A stretch of 64,000 nucleotides of DNA, taken from assembly GCA_023101885.1 (NCBI GenBank), contig JALPQD010000514.1:711602-775601 (forward strand), written 5' to 3'. Below are positions 45,671 to 57,821 of the stretch, in pieces; the stretch's first letter is position 1; each line of letters starts with the position of its first letter. This stretch comes from Typhlomys cinereus (lineage: Eukaryota; Chordata; Mammalia; Rodentia; Platacanthomyidae). The translations under genes and the position numbers were made by a program. The notes below the pieces were generated by a model that did no database searches, had not been told where the DNA came from, and saw nothing but the letters and a program-made list of their open reading frames with translations.

Positions 45671-46639
45671 GAGCCTTCCCACTGTCGTCTGTACTCTTGT
45701 CTTCTTTGATGATAGATCTTCACTTCTCAAGAAGGAAAAGTGTCTACATGTGGTTTGCATTTGACCTTGGATTTGTTTTTAATCTTAAGATTATGCATTT
45801 TGCCTAGGACAAGCTAGAAGAACTCAGTACCCATCCCAGATTCCAGTTAGTTTCCTCCTCTTGGAGAGTTTCAGGAATTGCTGGTCACTTTCAGGAAGCT
45901 CCTACATCCATCCTTAGCCTCAAACTGACATCTTTATATTATTCCTCCCTCCCTCCTCACCTGTGTTTCTTCAGAACTGGGCCCTTGGTGAACCATGCAT
46001 TTTAATATTTTCACGAGGGAAATAAATAGAAACGCTTTCAGCAATGATTTGCCGTGCTGTTTCTCCTTCCATCTATCTGTCCTCTTTGCTTCCCTGTGTC
46101 CACTCTTCCCTGTGCCACCACCCCATCAGCCAACATCTTTTGATGAATTTTTTGCCTGTGTTTATTCTTATTAAATGTTTATTTTAATTTTGTGTATGTA
46201 TTTCTTACAGCTTTTCCTTAATGGTATCGGATACGAACACTATACACAATATTTCTTGTTACTTACCCTGAACTCTGTCCTTTAGATTTGTTGGTGCTAT
46301 TCTGTGTCTGTATAGTGTGTTATCTTGGCTTCTGCCCTAAATTCCATGGATACACAGAACTTTAACCCTGTCCTCCAACTCAGCAGCAGATACCCAAGTC
46401 ACTATCAGCAAACAATTCCTTGATGATCATCCCATCAGTGAGGCCTTTGTGGCCTTATATGTGAATTTCTTTCAGAAGTACGAATGGCATTCTTGGACCT
46501 TAGAATGAACAAATAGTTAATCCATTTCCTGCCAGAAAGTTCATCATGCACCAGTTTATGGTCATCCCAGTCATGCTGGACCACTGAACTCCACATCCCT
46601 ACTGTTGTTCTGCTGAGCTATTGTGTGAAATAGTTCATC

Positions 46640-46900
46640 ATCATGTCAACTTACCATTCTGATGAATAATGAATTTTGCAATTCTCTGGTGTTTCATAAC
46701 CTTTGGGGCTTTCCCTTGTGTAAACTGACTGTTGATATTCTTCACCTGTTTTTGTTGTTGTTGCTGTTAGGCTTCCTCCCTTCTAGTTGATTTGATTTGT
46801 AGCCATTCCTGGTTCTGTCTGTCTATGTGTTGGTCCTCTGTCAGTTTGGTGCATCATCAAATAATTTATCAACACTAGTCATTTCTACCTGTGTTCATGG
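46640..46900 (-). repeat. L1 ORF2 fragment, antisense
   Basis: TTGATATTCTTCACCTGTTT, GTTGATTTGATTTGTAGCC and TGTTGGTCCTCTGTCAGTTT follow antisense ORF2 text. Confidence 0.5.
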
Positions 46901-47224
46901 CACCTTTCATGCAATGAGAACTTTATGATATCAAATTTACATGTTCTTTAGGAAAAGAACAGGACTCACAACTGTTCAAAAAGAACTGTCCAGTTGTGGG
47001 AGCTGGCAGGAAGTTTAGTCATTTGGTCAATGAATGCAGAAGATGTGTGTGTGGAGGGGGTGATCTAAGGTACCTTCTTCCCATGGATGTCTGGGATGTG
47101 GATTTTTCTAGAACTGGGTTGTGAGCAAGTACACATGCTGCTATGGGAGCCATGCATGGAAAAGGAAAGAAATTCTAGAGGAAAGGGACTCACCTCTTTC
47201 CTTCTCCAGTTCAGACATGGCCTC

Positions 47225-47325
47225 CTCTGTCACAGTGCCAGTGGATGTCACTATGTAGCTCGAGCGAGCCTTGAACTTACAACAGTGCCCGCTTCAGCCC
47301 AAGTTTTTGGATGTGTTTGTTCATA
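47225..47325 (-). repeat. B1 SINE fragment, antisense
   Basis: TCACTATGTAGCTCGAGCGA, GCCTTGAACTTACAACAGTG and CCCGCTTCAGCCCAAG. The flanks 46901-47224 and 47326-48224 are unclassified. Confidence 0.55.
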
Positions 47326-48224
47326 GTGGTAGTGGTCGTTTTGTGTGTGTGTGTGTGTGCTGTGTAGTGTGCTTGGTGCTTACTGAGTGTCTGTCTGTTC
47401 TGGTCAAGAATTCATCTTTAAAGAACACACATTATGAATATGCACCCCCTTGGTGACAATCTACTTCTACAAGGGATTTAGAGGAGTAGAAATGAAAAGA
47501 TTTGGCTGGTTACTCCTTATTGTCATCTATTTTTGTAAATTTCTCATTCTTGAAAGGATTATTCTCTACCCTGGTGTTACTTCAAAGATTCTAGCAGCAC
47601 AAGGCTGGATTATAAAGAGTCCATTTCTGCAGTAAAGTGTCTAGTATCAATTGAAAAGAGGAAGGAAAAATAGCACGAGTGCTGTTCTCCCAGGTGTACT
47701 GACAGTGTCTGTAGAGTCCTCCTTGAGCTGTCCCTCTTCCCCCAACTGTCACTCATCTTACTCTCCAGCCACACAGAAGTCCAGCACGACCACTCATGCT
47801 GCGGGAAGCTCATGTCATCTTTGTGATTGCTTCTCAGACAGCCAAGTCCATCCCAATTCACCATGCTAAGATAGAGGTTTTGGCATACTATCCTCTCTTA
47901 GTTCCCCATGGTCAACGAGTAGAAGTGTTATGGAGGTAGAACCTAAATAATCCCTTCATTATGACTAGATCTTAGTTAACTTTATGAAATCACTCATTTT
48001 GGAGAACACGCAGAACTAAGCAATATTTTATTATGTTCCTACTAGCTTTTCCATATAAAATAACTCTGACCTATAGGTTATGGTCACATTGGTTGCCTAA
48101 ATTACTTTTCAGGGATTCAAAGTGCAGTTTTCCTGAAAATATTGACTCTTCACTTGGGTCAACGAAGCATCACTGTGTGATTGGAAAGGGATCGTAAGGG
48201 TTGGCACCTCTGCCTTTGGTTTGT

Positions 48225-48560
48225 ATTAGTCAATTTTCTTATTGTGGTGGCAAAATTCCTGGGCAAACAACTTAAGGGAAGATTTATTGGGTCCATGCTG
48301 TGAGGGTGCAGACCCCTGGCAGGGAAGTCATATTGAGGCAGGATTTTGAGGCATCTGGTCACTTTCCGTTCACCATCAGAAAGGAGAGAATTCACATCTT
48401 CCCTTTCATTCATTCCAAGACCCCAGCCCATGGAATGGTGGTATCCACATTCATAGTGGATCTTTTCTCTTCAGTTAAAACTTTCTGGAAACTCCTTCAG
48501 AGACATACTCACATATTTCCATAGTGATTCTAAATCCAGTCAATTTGACAATGAAGATTA
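48225..48560 (-). repeat. MaLR LTR, antisense
   Basis: GTATTAGTCAATTTTCTTAT, ACAACTTAAGGGAAGATTTA, CCAGCCCATGGAATGGTGG, AACTCCTTCAGAGACATACT and TCCAGTCAATTTGACAATGA. Bases 48561-49239 are unclassified. Confidence 0.6.
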
Positions 48561-49239
48561 TGACTACCGGAATGTTGTATTCTTGCTGATTTAACCCTCA
48601 GGTAAAAATATGTGGACTATATGTGGACATCTGAGAAAAATTTTGTGCAGAGGTATAATTCAATGCTAACTTGACTTAGGCTTGGCTGGTTTCTCTCTTC
48701 TCCTTCAAGACTGAAGACAACTGTCTGCTACCATGATCAGAAACACCAGGCCACAAAGGGAATGAAAGAATCAGCATTGTGCTCCCTAGGAGATCTCTTT
48801 CTCTCACTGGAAAAGATCTGAATTCTCTTTCCATTTATTATTCAGTCTCTCCCTCATTCTTTCTGCTCTGTGACTGCAACCCCTCAATCCTTTGGATTTG
48901 ACAAGTTGTTTGGGAACCTCTCATCTCCGCTCTTCAGTCACTGAATATAGCCTTTCTTTCTCCCCATAGCTCAGCTCTCCTATCTTTTTCCATGGGATGA
49001 GATTCCAGACCTGGAAGAAGACGCTATAAGAAGATATTTTGAGAAAGAGAAAGTGATCACAGTCATACAACTTTGACTATATATTCTTAAAATTTGTCCT
49101 AATTTATTGTACTTACCATTGTTAATATTTTACTGTTTAGAAATTAAACTTTATCACTGGGGAACCTCAGAATGTGTCTCCTGTAGTTAAGGCCAATAAT
49201 TGTGGTAGAAGTGAAAATTTTTAGGACTCAAAGGAAGGT

Positions 49240-49480
49240 ACCTTTGTTATTTTTCCCATTTCTATGACAAAATATTTGACGAAAGTAACTTAAGGAAGGG
49301 TTTATTTTTGGCTCACAGTTTGAAGGTATAGTGTATTATGGGGTGGAGTCCAACCCCAACACATGATGGTGCTTCCCACATTTAGAGTGGGTCTTTTGAC
49401 TCCAATGAGCTTAATCTAGAAACTCCTTCAGAAGTGTGTCTCTTGAATGATTCTAGATTCCTAATCATCACAGAAAGGGA
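49240..49480 (-). repeat. MaLR LTR, antisense
   Basis: ATTTCTATGACAAAATATTT, GTAACTTAAGGAAGGGTTTA, TTTATTTTTGGCTCACAGTT, AACTCCTTCAGAAGTGTGTC. Same subtype as 48225-48560. Bases 49481-50227 are unclassified. Confidence 0.6.
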
Positions 49481-50227
49481 GGTGCCCATTTACTGGGACT
49501 TGGAAAAGAAGAAAAATTCATACATGTAGCACGTTGCCAAATCATTTTATTCATGCTTTTGGTGGCTATACATTACTCAAAACCCTTTATAATCTCTGAG
49601 AAAGGGGAGCCTTCAGAAATCCCTTAGAGGCCCATCTAACCAATCATTACCTTGACTGACTGTGATAGTGGGTAACATGTGTATAGAGAAAGAGGCTCCA
49701 CAGAGCTTTCTTTCCAATCACCAGTCAGTGAAGCTCAGGAATGCATTGCACATTGAATACAGCCAGAATAAAGATGGTCCTGGATGTGCTGTAAGTGTTT
49801 CCTGAAATCCATGTGGGTTTTTTGCTATTGCTTCAAGGACTTTTGGGGTGTCATCACCCAGGCCACCTTTAGCCACCAGAAATGCAGGGTGAAATCATCA
49901 AAACACTATTAATGGCTGCATCTCTCAGAACTGCTGAGTCAACCTGACTTTGATTGAGCCCAAGGACCATTTGAAAATCAAGTCTCCAAAGAAAATATGT
50001 GGGACAATGATGATTAAACTGATGGATGTCAGAAATGAGAGTAACAGTATACAATATTGCATGAGAAATTTGACAAATCTGACTGAATTCTCCTATCTTT
50101 TTCAAAAAAAAAGGTATCTATCTTTCAAAATAAGCATTGGAAAAATACAAACACAAACCACAGAAGAGCCATTGTAAAGAAAAAAACTATGGAAATAATA
50201 TCAGTGAGAAATAATACTGTAACAGTT

Positions 50228-50635
50228 ACTCTTAACTATTGCTGTGAGAGAACACCCAAAGTCAAACAACTTAAGGGAGAAAGGGAGATTTATTCAACTT
50301 ACAGTTCCAGAGGGGAGAAACAGACTTTCATGGTGGAAGAGATACGGCTAGTGGCTGAAGCTGGCAGCCTAAGTCACTCCCATCCAGGTGCCTGAAGGCT
50401 GGAAGATTCCTGGAGAGTCTGTCTTCTACCTAGTCCCTGTTCTATGGTTCCTTTTATCTGGTCGGCTACTAGGAGGTTCCAATGAGATTAAGAAGGTTCC
50501 AATCAGATTTAGGGCTGTTCTTTGTATTGTAAATGTATTGATCCAGATAATCTCTTCAGGTGAACTCAACTGATCTTAGTTAATGCCAGGTGCACCAACT
50601 TGACACCCAGGATTAACTATCATAAATACTATTAG
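50228..50635 (-). repeat. MaLR (ORR1/MT-like) LTR, antisense
   Basis: GTGAGAGAACACCCAAAGTC, AACAACTTAAGGGAGAAAGG, TTCCAGAGGGGAGAAACAGA and a 3' part ending CAACTTGACACCCAGG. AGGTTCCAAT(G/C)AGATT is duplicated in tandem at about 50470-50510. Confidence 0.65.
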
Positions 50636-51002
50636 CAATCAAGCTGGATTAATCTAGAAATGATATTCATACTCCTTTATTATCTGCTGCTCAGCTTTTG
50701 TCTTCTCTATCTCTAGAGACAGCTTTCCCTATTAGTATTAATTAAATGTAAATGTTAACATGTATGAAGATTTATAATTTCCTTGGCCTGACACCTGTGG
50801 AGTAGCTGACATGCTTCAGAGAGGATGAATGGCCCTGTCTGCCACAAGTGAATTATGAACCACTCCTCCAAATTGGCCAGAGCTTTTAAAAAGAACTTTG
50901 GGAACTTGTCAAACAAGTGTTTCCTATCCCATTTCCAAACCCCTCTTCTTGCCACTACTACAATGACAAATGGACCACATCTGCATGAGACAGTTGATAA
51001 CA

Positions 51003-51135
51003 CCAGGCCTTAAACTCAGATGTCCGAGGCAGGAGTATCACAGGTTTGAGGTTAGCCTGGACTAGACCTTGAATCAGAATTCAAGGTCAATCTGAGTTTC
51101 ATATCTCAAAATACAAAACAAGACAAAAAAATTCA
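51003..51135 (+). repeat. Degenerate B1 SINE
   Basis: GAGGCAGGAGTATCACAGGT, TTGAGGTTAGCCTGGACTAG and TCATATCTCAAAATACAAAA. Confidence 0.55.
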
Positions 51136-51137
51136 TC

Positions 51138-51440
51138 AAAACTGGGGATATGGCTTAATGGTTAAGCAAATGGTTAAGCAAAAAGCCTGGAGTTCAGTTC
51201 ACCAGATCCCTTTTAAAGTATGGTGTAATTTAAAATTCTAACTTGGAAGGTAGAGACTGGAAATCCCTAGAGCAAGCTGGCAGTTAGACTTGCCTTATCA
51301 ACAATTCTGGGTTTGACTAGAAATCCTGTCTCAAAAATAATAAGGTAGATAACAATTACAGGTGATTTGCAACATTAACCTCCAGATTCCACAGGTACAT
51401 ACAAGCATATGCATCCAAACACACACTTGTGGCATACACA
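51138..51440 (+). repeat. B4-type SINE
   Basis: ACTGGGGATATGGCTTAATG, a local AAATGGTTAAGC duplication, AACTTGGAAGGTAGAGACTG, AATCCTGTCTCAAAAATAAT and CCTCCAGATTCCACAGGTAC. Bases 51441-51892 are AT-rich and unclassified. Confidence 0.6.
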
Positions 51441-51892
51441 TGAACACATACATATATGTATTCACCATATATACAACTATGGAAAATGGAAAATAAAAAA
51501 TCCATATAAAATGTTAAAAATTAAAGAGGTAATGATAAAGGGATCTAATAATTAATTACAAAATTTTGAAGAAAAATTGTACCTAGAATTTTAACCATTT
51601 GGACCATAAAGAAATTTGGGCAGTAGATCGTATTTTCATGTACTTTAATGTACAGATTTAGAATAGGTCAGAAGAGGAATTCTTGTCCTCGTTTATATTA
51701 AGAAGGCAGATGACAAAGAGAATGGATGTCAAAATATCTCTGAAATATTAGAAATAAAAAAAAAACAAATCTGAAGCTGACGATTAGTTATAATCACAAA
51801 TGGCAAAGAGTTTCCAAACATTTCTTTTCAAAGATTTAAAAATTTATTTCATATTGTCATTTACAAGAATCACATGAAAATTTTGAAACTCT

Positions 51893-51965
51893 GGTTTTGC
51901 TGGGGATGTAACTCAGGGGTAGAGTATTTGCCTAACAATTGGGTTCAATCCCAACACAAATAAAA
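51893..51965 (+). repeat. ID SINE
   Basis: GCTGGGGATGTAACTCAGGG, GTAGAGTATTTGCCTAACAA, GTTCAATCCCAACAC and an A-rich tail. Confidence 0.75.
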
Positions 51966-52886
51966 TAAAATAAACCATGATTTTACTATGTACTTAATTC
52001 ATTCAAATAATCAAAATGACTACATTAACAAGACTTAATTGTATCACTGTCTTTATGGGAAGTAAATTAGTAAATTAGCATACATTTACTATTTCAGGAT
52101 ACTTTTTGTTCTGGCAGGTGATTTGATTGTTCATTACCGGAAACTCCTGTCAGACCCAGAAGGTTGGTTGTCTCATGTGTCTTTGAACACCTGACCACCA
52201 GACTCAAGCCTCCTGCTGTGTAGTGTCCATCAATCCTTAAAAGTTAAACACGATCCTTCCTGTAAGCAGATCAAGCTCTGAAGCCTCACCTTACACCAGG
52301 TTTCCAGGTCTTCGTTGAGCTCTAGCAGAATCAGGGGAGACCTAGTGGAGGAAGTGCCCTCTTCTGGTGCCAAACAGTAAACTAGGCTTGGTCCCGTCTG
52401 TAGACTGTGCTGCAGAGATTTGGGAAGCAATCCACAGCAGATAATGCAAGATGGTGCGTAGTCACTATGCTAAGAGCACTTGGACCCTAGGGAGAAAGAA
52501 TAATGGACATTTTCATGTTGGGAAAGACGTATGTGGAAAGGGAGGCAGATGAAAAGACATAGGCTGTTGTCAAAAACAATGTAGGAGGGAAATATAAACA
52601 GGAAAAAAAAATCTTAAAAAGGGGTTCTTCAGCCAGAGAAATTGCTGGCAGACAACAAAAAATGCCCCCTCCCCAACCTGGTCTCTGGACTTTACCCAAA
52701 GGGCCTACAAGAAGCAAAACACAAATGGCTGAACTTCTTTGCTGGCACCAACATGTCCACAGTGGATTTGTACCAAGGGTGGGGGGGTTGCTTGCAGCCC
52801 CTTTTGTCCCTTGTCTCTAAAAACTGTGTGGAGATGACTTGCTGCTGCACACACATCACCCAACCTGTGTGTGCAAGCCATGGTGC

Positions 52887-52924
<38 letters not shown>

Positions 52925-53219
52925 GGCTACCATTTATTAAATTTTTAACTTTTGGTCTGTGGTGAATCTCTAAATACCCCAAAATCATGACAGTGGACAG
53001 TAAGATCTGGGTCATGGGCCCTAGCACTTCCTGTTCCCTTAGTTCTCATTCTTGCAGGGAGCAACTTCAGCACTTTACTACCACCCAATATACTGAACAC
53101 ACGCACATATGCATATTCGTTTGTTATCGTCTACCTGTGCATTCCTCAGTCAAACGTAAACCAATGAGGAAGGGGGTGTGGGTTGTTTTCTGCTGTATTT
53201 CAAGCACCAAAACAGTGCT
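51966..53219. other. Unclassified flank DNA with (TC)n
   Basis: No recognised gene or repeat family; about 15 TC units at 52892-52920. Confidence 0.45.
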
Positions 53220-53460
53220 GGGGAGAGCTGAAGAAAGGAGGGAAGGAGGAAGAGAGGAAGGAACAGAGGGAAGGAGGGAGGGAGGGAGGGAGGGAGGGAG
53301 GGAGGGAGGGAGGGAGGGAGGGAGGGAAGGGGAGGAAATAGGGAGGAAAAAGAACAGGAATAGACAAGAATGGAAAAAGGAAAGAAAGAGAGAAGGAGAG
53401 AACAAAGAAGGAAGGAGGGAAAGAGGGGAGGAAAAAGTTAAAAAGATGAAATGAAGAACA
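53220..53460 (+). repeat. Polypurine tract with (GGGA)n core
   Basis: Almost pure purine for about 230 bp; perfect GGGA/GAGG tetranucleotides at about 53272-53326. Bases 53461-53964 are unclassified. Confidence 0.95.
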
Positions 53461-53964
53461 GGGGGAGGAGTGTGGAAGGAGGGAAGAAAGGGATGAATGG
53501 GCATGCATGCTAAATTAAGTGAGGCAAGATCACTTGATAGTTTTATGTCAAATATCCAGGCTTGAAAATTAAATATACGTTCAGAAAACAAGCAAGCAAA
53601 TAACATTATGTGTGTGGGTTCGTCTGCTGGATGGCAGTAAATACTGAAGCCACAGCTCTTCAAAGCAGCAAGCATGGCGAACAAGTGCTAGGACATGGAC
53701 CACCACTGCTTACCATGTGTTCACTAGCCCACTGGTTACCTGACTTTGTAGATGATACAACAATTATTTAAGCCCCAAGCATCTCATGTGCAAGGTAGAT
53801 ATAGCAACATCTGTCCTGAAGAAGTATTAGAATAGGAAGCAAATAAACCTCTGGGCAGTACACAGTGTTATGGCTTCCAAGCAACTACCCATTTGTGACT
53901 ACAAGGTCTACATAAAAATGAGAAAAATAACCAGCGTGCAGGAGAGCATGATGGCTGTCACAGT

Positions 53965-54385
53965 CAGCCTGCATGGTTGCTGATAAATGACCATCAAACG
54001 GCGTAAGGGAACAAGGGTTTATTCTCTCTTACAATTCCTGGTTACAATTCTCAGTCCAGCTTGACAGGAGAGCACGCACCAAAACCAGGGCCCAGTGAAC
54101 TGGCCACACCATCACCACATAACGGCTGAGAGATGGATAATCCTTACTTGCCAGACCAGCATGTCTGGCCAAGTATACAGAAGGATGCCAACTCTCTCAA
54201 CCAGCTCTCCGTGATTTATTCCAGGGCCTAATCCCACCCACCATAGGCTGGGTCTCCCCCATCAGCTAGACAATCTCCTTCAGGTTTGCTCTGGGCCTAA
54301 CTCAACCATTAATACAAATGTGCCCAGAACTCAAACCTTCAACAATCAAGTTGACACCTGTGCTTAACTATGACAATGACCAAGT
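53965..54385 (-). repeat. LTR family F1, antisense, longest copy
   Basis: TCAGTCCAGCTTGACAGGAG, CATGTCTGGCCAAGTATACA, CCACCCACCATAGGCTGGGT, CCATCAGCTAGACAATCTCC, AAGTTGACACCTGTGCTTAA. Confidence 0.7.
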
Positions 54386-54422
54386 TTTGCTTTCTCAGAG
54401 TAGGAAAGCTCTGCTCAATCAG

Positions 54423-54479
54423 GCGGTCCATGGTGGTTCCCTAATTCGCCCATGATTCTACACACACACACACACACAC

Positions 54480-54518
<39 letters not shown>

Positions 54519-54575
54519 CACACACACACACACATGCACAATTGAATAAATAATAAATAATAAAAAAATTTTAAA
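54423..54575 (+). repeat. GC-rich SINE, 5'-truncated copy
   Basis: It starts at the GGTCCATGGTGGTTCCCTAA block, continues through two (AC)n runs and ends CACAATTGAATAAATAATAA. No clear target duplication. Bases 54576-55064 are unclassified. Confidence 0.7.
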
Positions 54576-55064
54576 TTAGGAAACCCCACCTGGAAAAGCC
54601 TTTCTGTAGAAGTCAGTCATGTCATGAAGGCGAAAGTCCTCATCTGTTTCACATAACTAAGTGACAAGAATGGAAACCTTCGCGCTTCAGAGTAGAAGCC
54701 CAGGGGATAAAAAAAAAAAAAAAAAAACCAGTGGACAAGATAAAAGACGCTCTTCACTTCCCCCCATCATGAGAACTGTCCCTCCAATGAGACTGGCAGA
54801 GGTGGAGAAAGAAGAGAAATGCTAAGTGTGTGTTGTATGGGGACACAGGTTGCTAGAGCGGGTGCCTCAAATGAGCTAGGACTTTCACTGCATCTGAAGA
54901 CAGTACAGTCATTTTGTGGAGAACAATAGAAGACAAAAGAGGATTTAATGCACCCTTGGGAGGAAAACATACAGCAGAAGTCCATAGAAGACAGGCACTT
55001 TGGCAAGACTGTCCATTGCTCTGCCTAACAGAGTTGTCTCCAGCTCCTATAACCAAACCTGTCT

Positions 55065-55398
55065 GGGAAAAGGGTGCCATGGTTTGCCTCTTAATTGTCC
55101 CCTCAAAGGCCATATGCCAAAGGCTTGGTTGCCAACTCTTTGAGGGGATAAGTTAACCTTTAGGAGGTCAGGCATAGTGGAAGTAAGGCTGCCGAGGATG
55201 TGCTCTTGGCAAAATTAAGACTCTCTCTCTCACACACACATCACACACACACACAAACACTCACACACAGCCAGCCTTCTTCTACTACTCTTCTTGTGAT
55301 GAGAATGTCATATGCCTCACCACAGGCCCAAAGAAACTGTGGCCGAAAGCCATGTGTCAAAATAAGTCTGATTTTCTTTTTTTATTATCGTTTATTCA

Positions 55399-55454
<56 letters not shown>

Positions 55455-55735
55455 GAACCACGGATGAATTCAGGAACCACCATGGACGCCTCCACCCCTC
55501 CTTGTTTTCTCTGCCTCGGGATTCACAGGCTCCGCCCTACCAGGACCAGAAGCGCAGGCCGCCCCCCACTTCCACCCGGCGTCTATACGTGGGGTCTAGG
55601 ATCCGAACTCAGGACCTTCCGCCTGCAAGGCAGAGGCTTAATCCCTGAGCCCTCTCCAGCCCCAAGTCTGTTTTTCTTGTAGGCCAATTGTCTTCGGTAT
55701 TTTGTCACAGTAACAGAAAGTTACATAACACAACA
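55065..55735 (+). repeat. MaLR-like LTR split by a young SINE
   Basis: The 5' part (TGCCATGGTTTGCCTCTTAA onward, with GGCCGAAAGCCATGTGTC) ends at 55378. The 3' part (TGTAGGCCAATTGTCTTCGG, TTTTGTCACAGTAACAGAAA) resumes at 55664. (TC)n(AC)n lies at 55221-55268. Confidence 0.6.
55364..55678 (-). repeat. GC-rich tRNA-headed SINE, full length, copy 5, with 15-bp TSD
   Basis: AAGTCTG(A/T)TTTTCTT flanks the element at 55364-55378 and 55664-55678 with one mismatch. Body, tail and head are in the order of the other full-length copies; about 24 TG units lie within it. Confidence 0.9.
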
Positions 55736-56514
55736 CTGACAGGCATAGTGTTTTCCTCATGTCTGTTTTTCTCAGTTGCCCTCGATTCCAAATAATCTGC
55801 ATGCCAGAGATGCACAGTTGCAGGCATTCCCAACCTGCAGCCCAGGGCCAGCACATGGGGCCGAGGAGGCTAGGAATGCAGCACACACAAAATCGTAAGA
55901 GTACTTAAAAGAGCGTGAGATTTTTTTTTTCTTTTCACAATCTTTGTAACTCCATTGCACGGTTCCTAAATATGAGCTTCCGAGGTGACAAGGTCAATGG
56001 CAGCTTCAAAAGGTTGAACGTGTCCCCTGAACGGGAGGCAACAGACAGAAGGAAAACAAAGGAGGAAGGGCAAATTCCCTGGGGTGGGAAAAATGGCTTC
56101 TATTGCTCAGCTTCAAAGTTCTGGTGTTTCAAACCTTCCCCCAAAACCGACACCTGTGTGTCAGTGGCGCCCTGGGGAATTCAGGTGTGAACGGTCAAAG
56201 GAAGCAAAGTCTTGGGTTTGGACACTGAGTGGCTTTAGCTTGGATCACACGGGGAGAGCGGTGCCTGGGAGGTCTAGACCACAGCCGATGAACCGGCTTC
56301 AGTCGAGAAGCAGAATAAGCACTCCTTCACCCTGCCAATCCTGCTGCTGTCTGCAGATCCCAGGAGGGACTGTCCCCTACTGTCCTGTAGGGTCTGGACA
56401 CTTGGTGACAGCTGGAAAGTTGTGGATAGGTCCGGAGGCGGCGACCTATCCAAAGGAAATGGAATCCTGGGTACTGGGGCCTGAGGGTTAAAAACCGTTT
56501 CTGCTTGTGGTCTG
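55736..56514. other. Unclassified flank DNA, moderate GC
   Basis: No recognised repeat. Open frames up to 135 codons lack recognisable motifs and splice context. Confidence 0.4.
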
Positions 56515-56551
56515 AGCTTGCTCTCTGTCTCTCTCTGTCTCTCTCTCTGTG

Positions 56552-56582
<31 letters not shown>

Positions 56583-56790
56583 GTCTCTTTCTATCTCTCT
56601 CTCTCCTTCCTGTTCTGATGAAATGTGAGCATGTTAGTTCAGAAGCTCCCGCCACATCCACATGGCATGGACGGGGGTGCCAGCCATCCCTGAAGCCATT
56701 AGCCAGAATAAGCCCTTCCTTAAATTGCTACTGTCAGGTCTTTGGTCACAGCAATGGAGAAAGCCACTAACACAGGAAGGCAGGTGTGCA
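56515..56790 (+). repeat. (TCTG/TC)n tract and MaLR LTR 3' end
   Basis: TC/TCTG repeats to about 56605, then CCAGCCATCCCTGAAGCCAT, CCAGAATAAGCCCTTCCTTA and TTTGGTCACAGCAATGGAGA. Bases 56791-57419 are unclassified. Confidence 0.6.
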
Positions 56791-57419
56791 GAGGGAGGGG
56801 AGGTTTGAGTGATCACAGCAGGGCAGTGAGCTTACTCACCTTAGTCACAAAGCTCAAAAATACTTGCATAAGCCAGACGAATGAGATTTTACACGGCGTT
56901 TTGATAAATCAAAATGAATGCAGAAATAACCATGATGAGCAGATACCAGATTTTTAAACACAGACAGGATGGTTATGGATGATGTTTTCTCCATTTGCCT
57001 CAGGCTCCAACATGGCTCAGCATGGCACTCTGACTGAATCTGACTTCATCTAAAATTTGGATATTTTTGCATTAATTTTGATACTCAATGTTTGTGGGAA
57101 GAAGGGCACCAACCAGAAATATGTAAATTAATGTATCTGTAAAGGAAATTATGGCATGGCTTTGGCTCCGGTGAAAGAAATGACAGAAATGTTCTGCAAT
57201 CACCTGTTCTCTGCAAACCAGAGACCCAAAAAGGCCAAGATGCCTTCCTACGTCTGAGAGTACAGAGTTAATGGTATGGATTGTGACCTGCAACAAAGCT
57301 GAAGGATCAGCTATGTCAACTGCAGGAGACTAGTTCTCAGAAGTCAGACGAAAAGAGGCACATCCCTCCTACCTCTGCCTTTTTCATTCTCTTTAGACCT
57401 TGAACACCAGATAATGTCT

Positions 57420-57505
57420 ATGGGGCCAAGGATACAGCTCGGCTGATGGAATGCTTGCCTGGTGTGTGCAAGGTCCTGGGTTCAATCCCCAGTGCTACAA
57501 TTAAT
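57420..57505 (+). repeat. ID SINE
   Basis: GGCCAAGGATACAGCTCGGC, GGAATGCTTGCCTGGTGTGT, GCAAGGTCCTGGGTTCAATC, CCCAGTGCTACAA. A well preserved ID unit. Confidence 0.8.
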
Positions 57506-57821
57506 TAACCAATCAACAGATGCTGTGTATGTGCACCGGGAAGGGCCGCCTGTTTTATTCACTCTCCCTGAAACACTCCCACACTCTTCTTAGTCAGATA
57601 TGTGGTCATCTTGTGGTCCAGTCAAGTTAATATATAAAATGGGGCACCAGAATGTTATTTATTTTAATACTGGGTTTTGAGGCGATTTTGTTTTGGTTTG
57701 ACCTTGGTTCTATCTGAATCTTGTACCAGAAATAAGCAAAGACCTAGAATCACCCTCATTTCAACCTGGCTCAAAGTCTGAGTGCTGTACATGTGAGTTG
57801 GCCGTTTCTTTTGTTTTTGCT

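Noticed and set aside
53124..53684. 186-codon Ser/Pro/Leu-rich minus-strand frame
   Set aside because: Translation of the polypurine tract; no stop codons arise in CCCT/CTTC repeats.
55200..55682. 160-codon frame spanning (AC)n and the SINE
   Set aside because: Lies in an LTR plus antisense GC-rich SINE; similar frames recur in each SINE copy (15.9, 43.2 kb), which explains the shared peptide.
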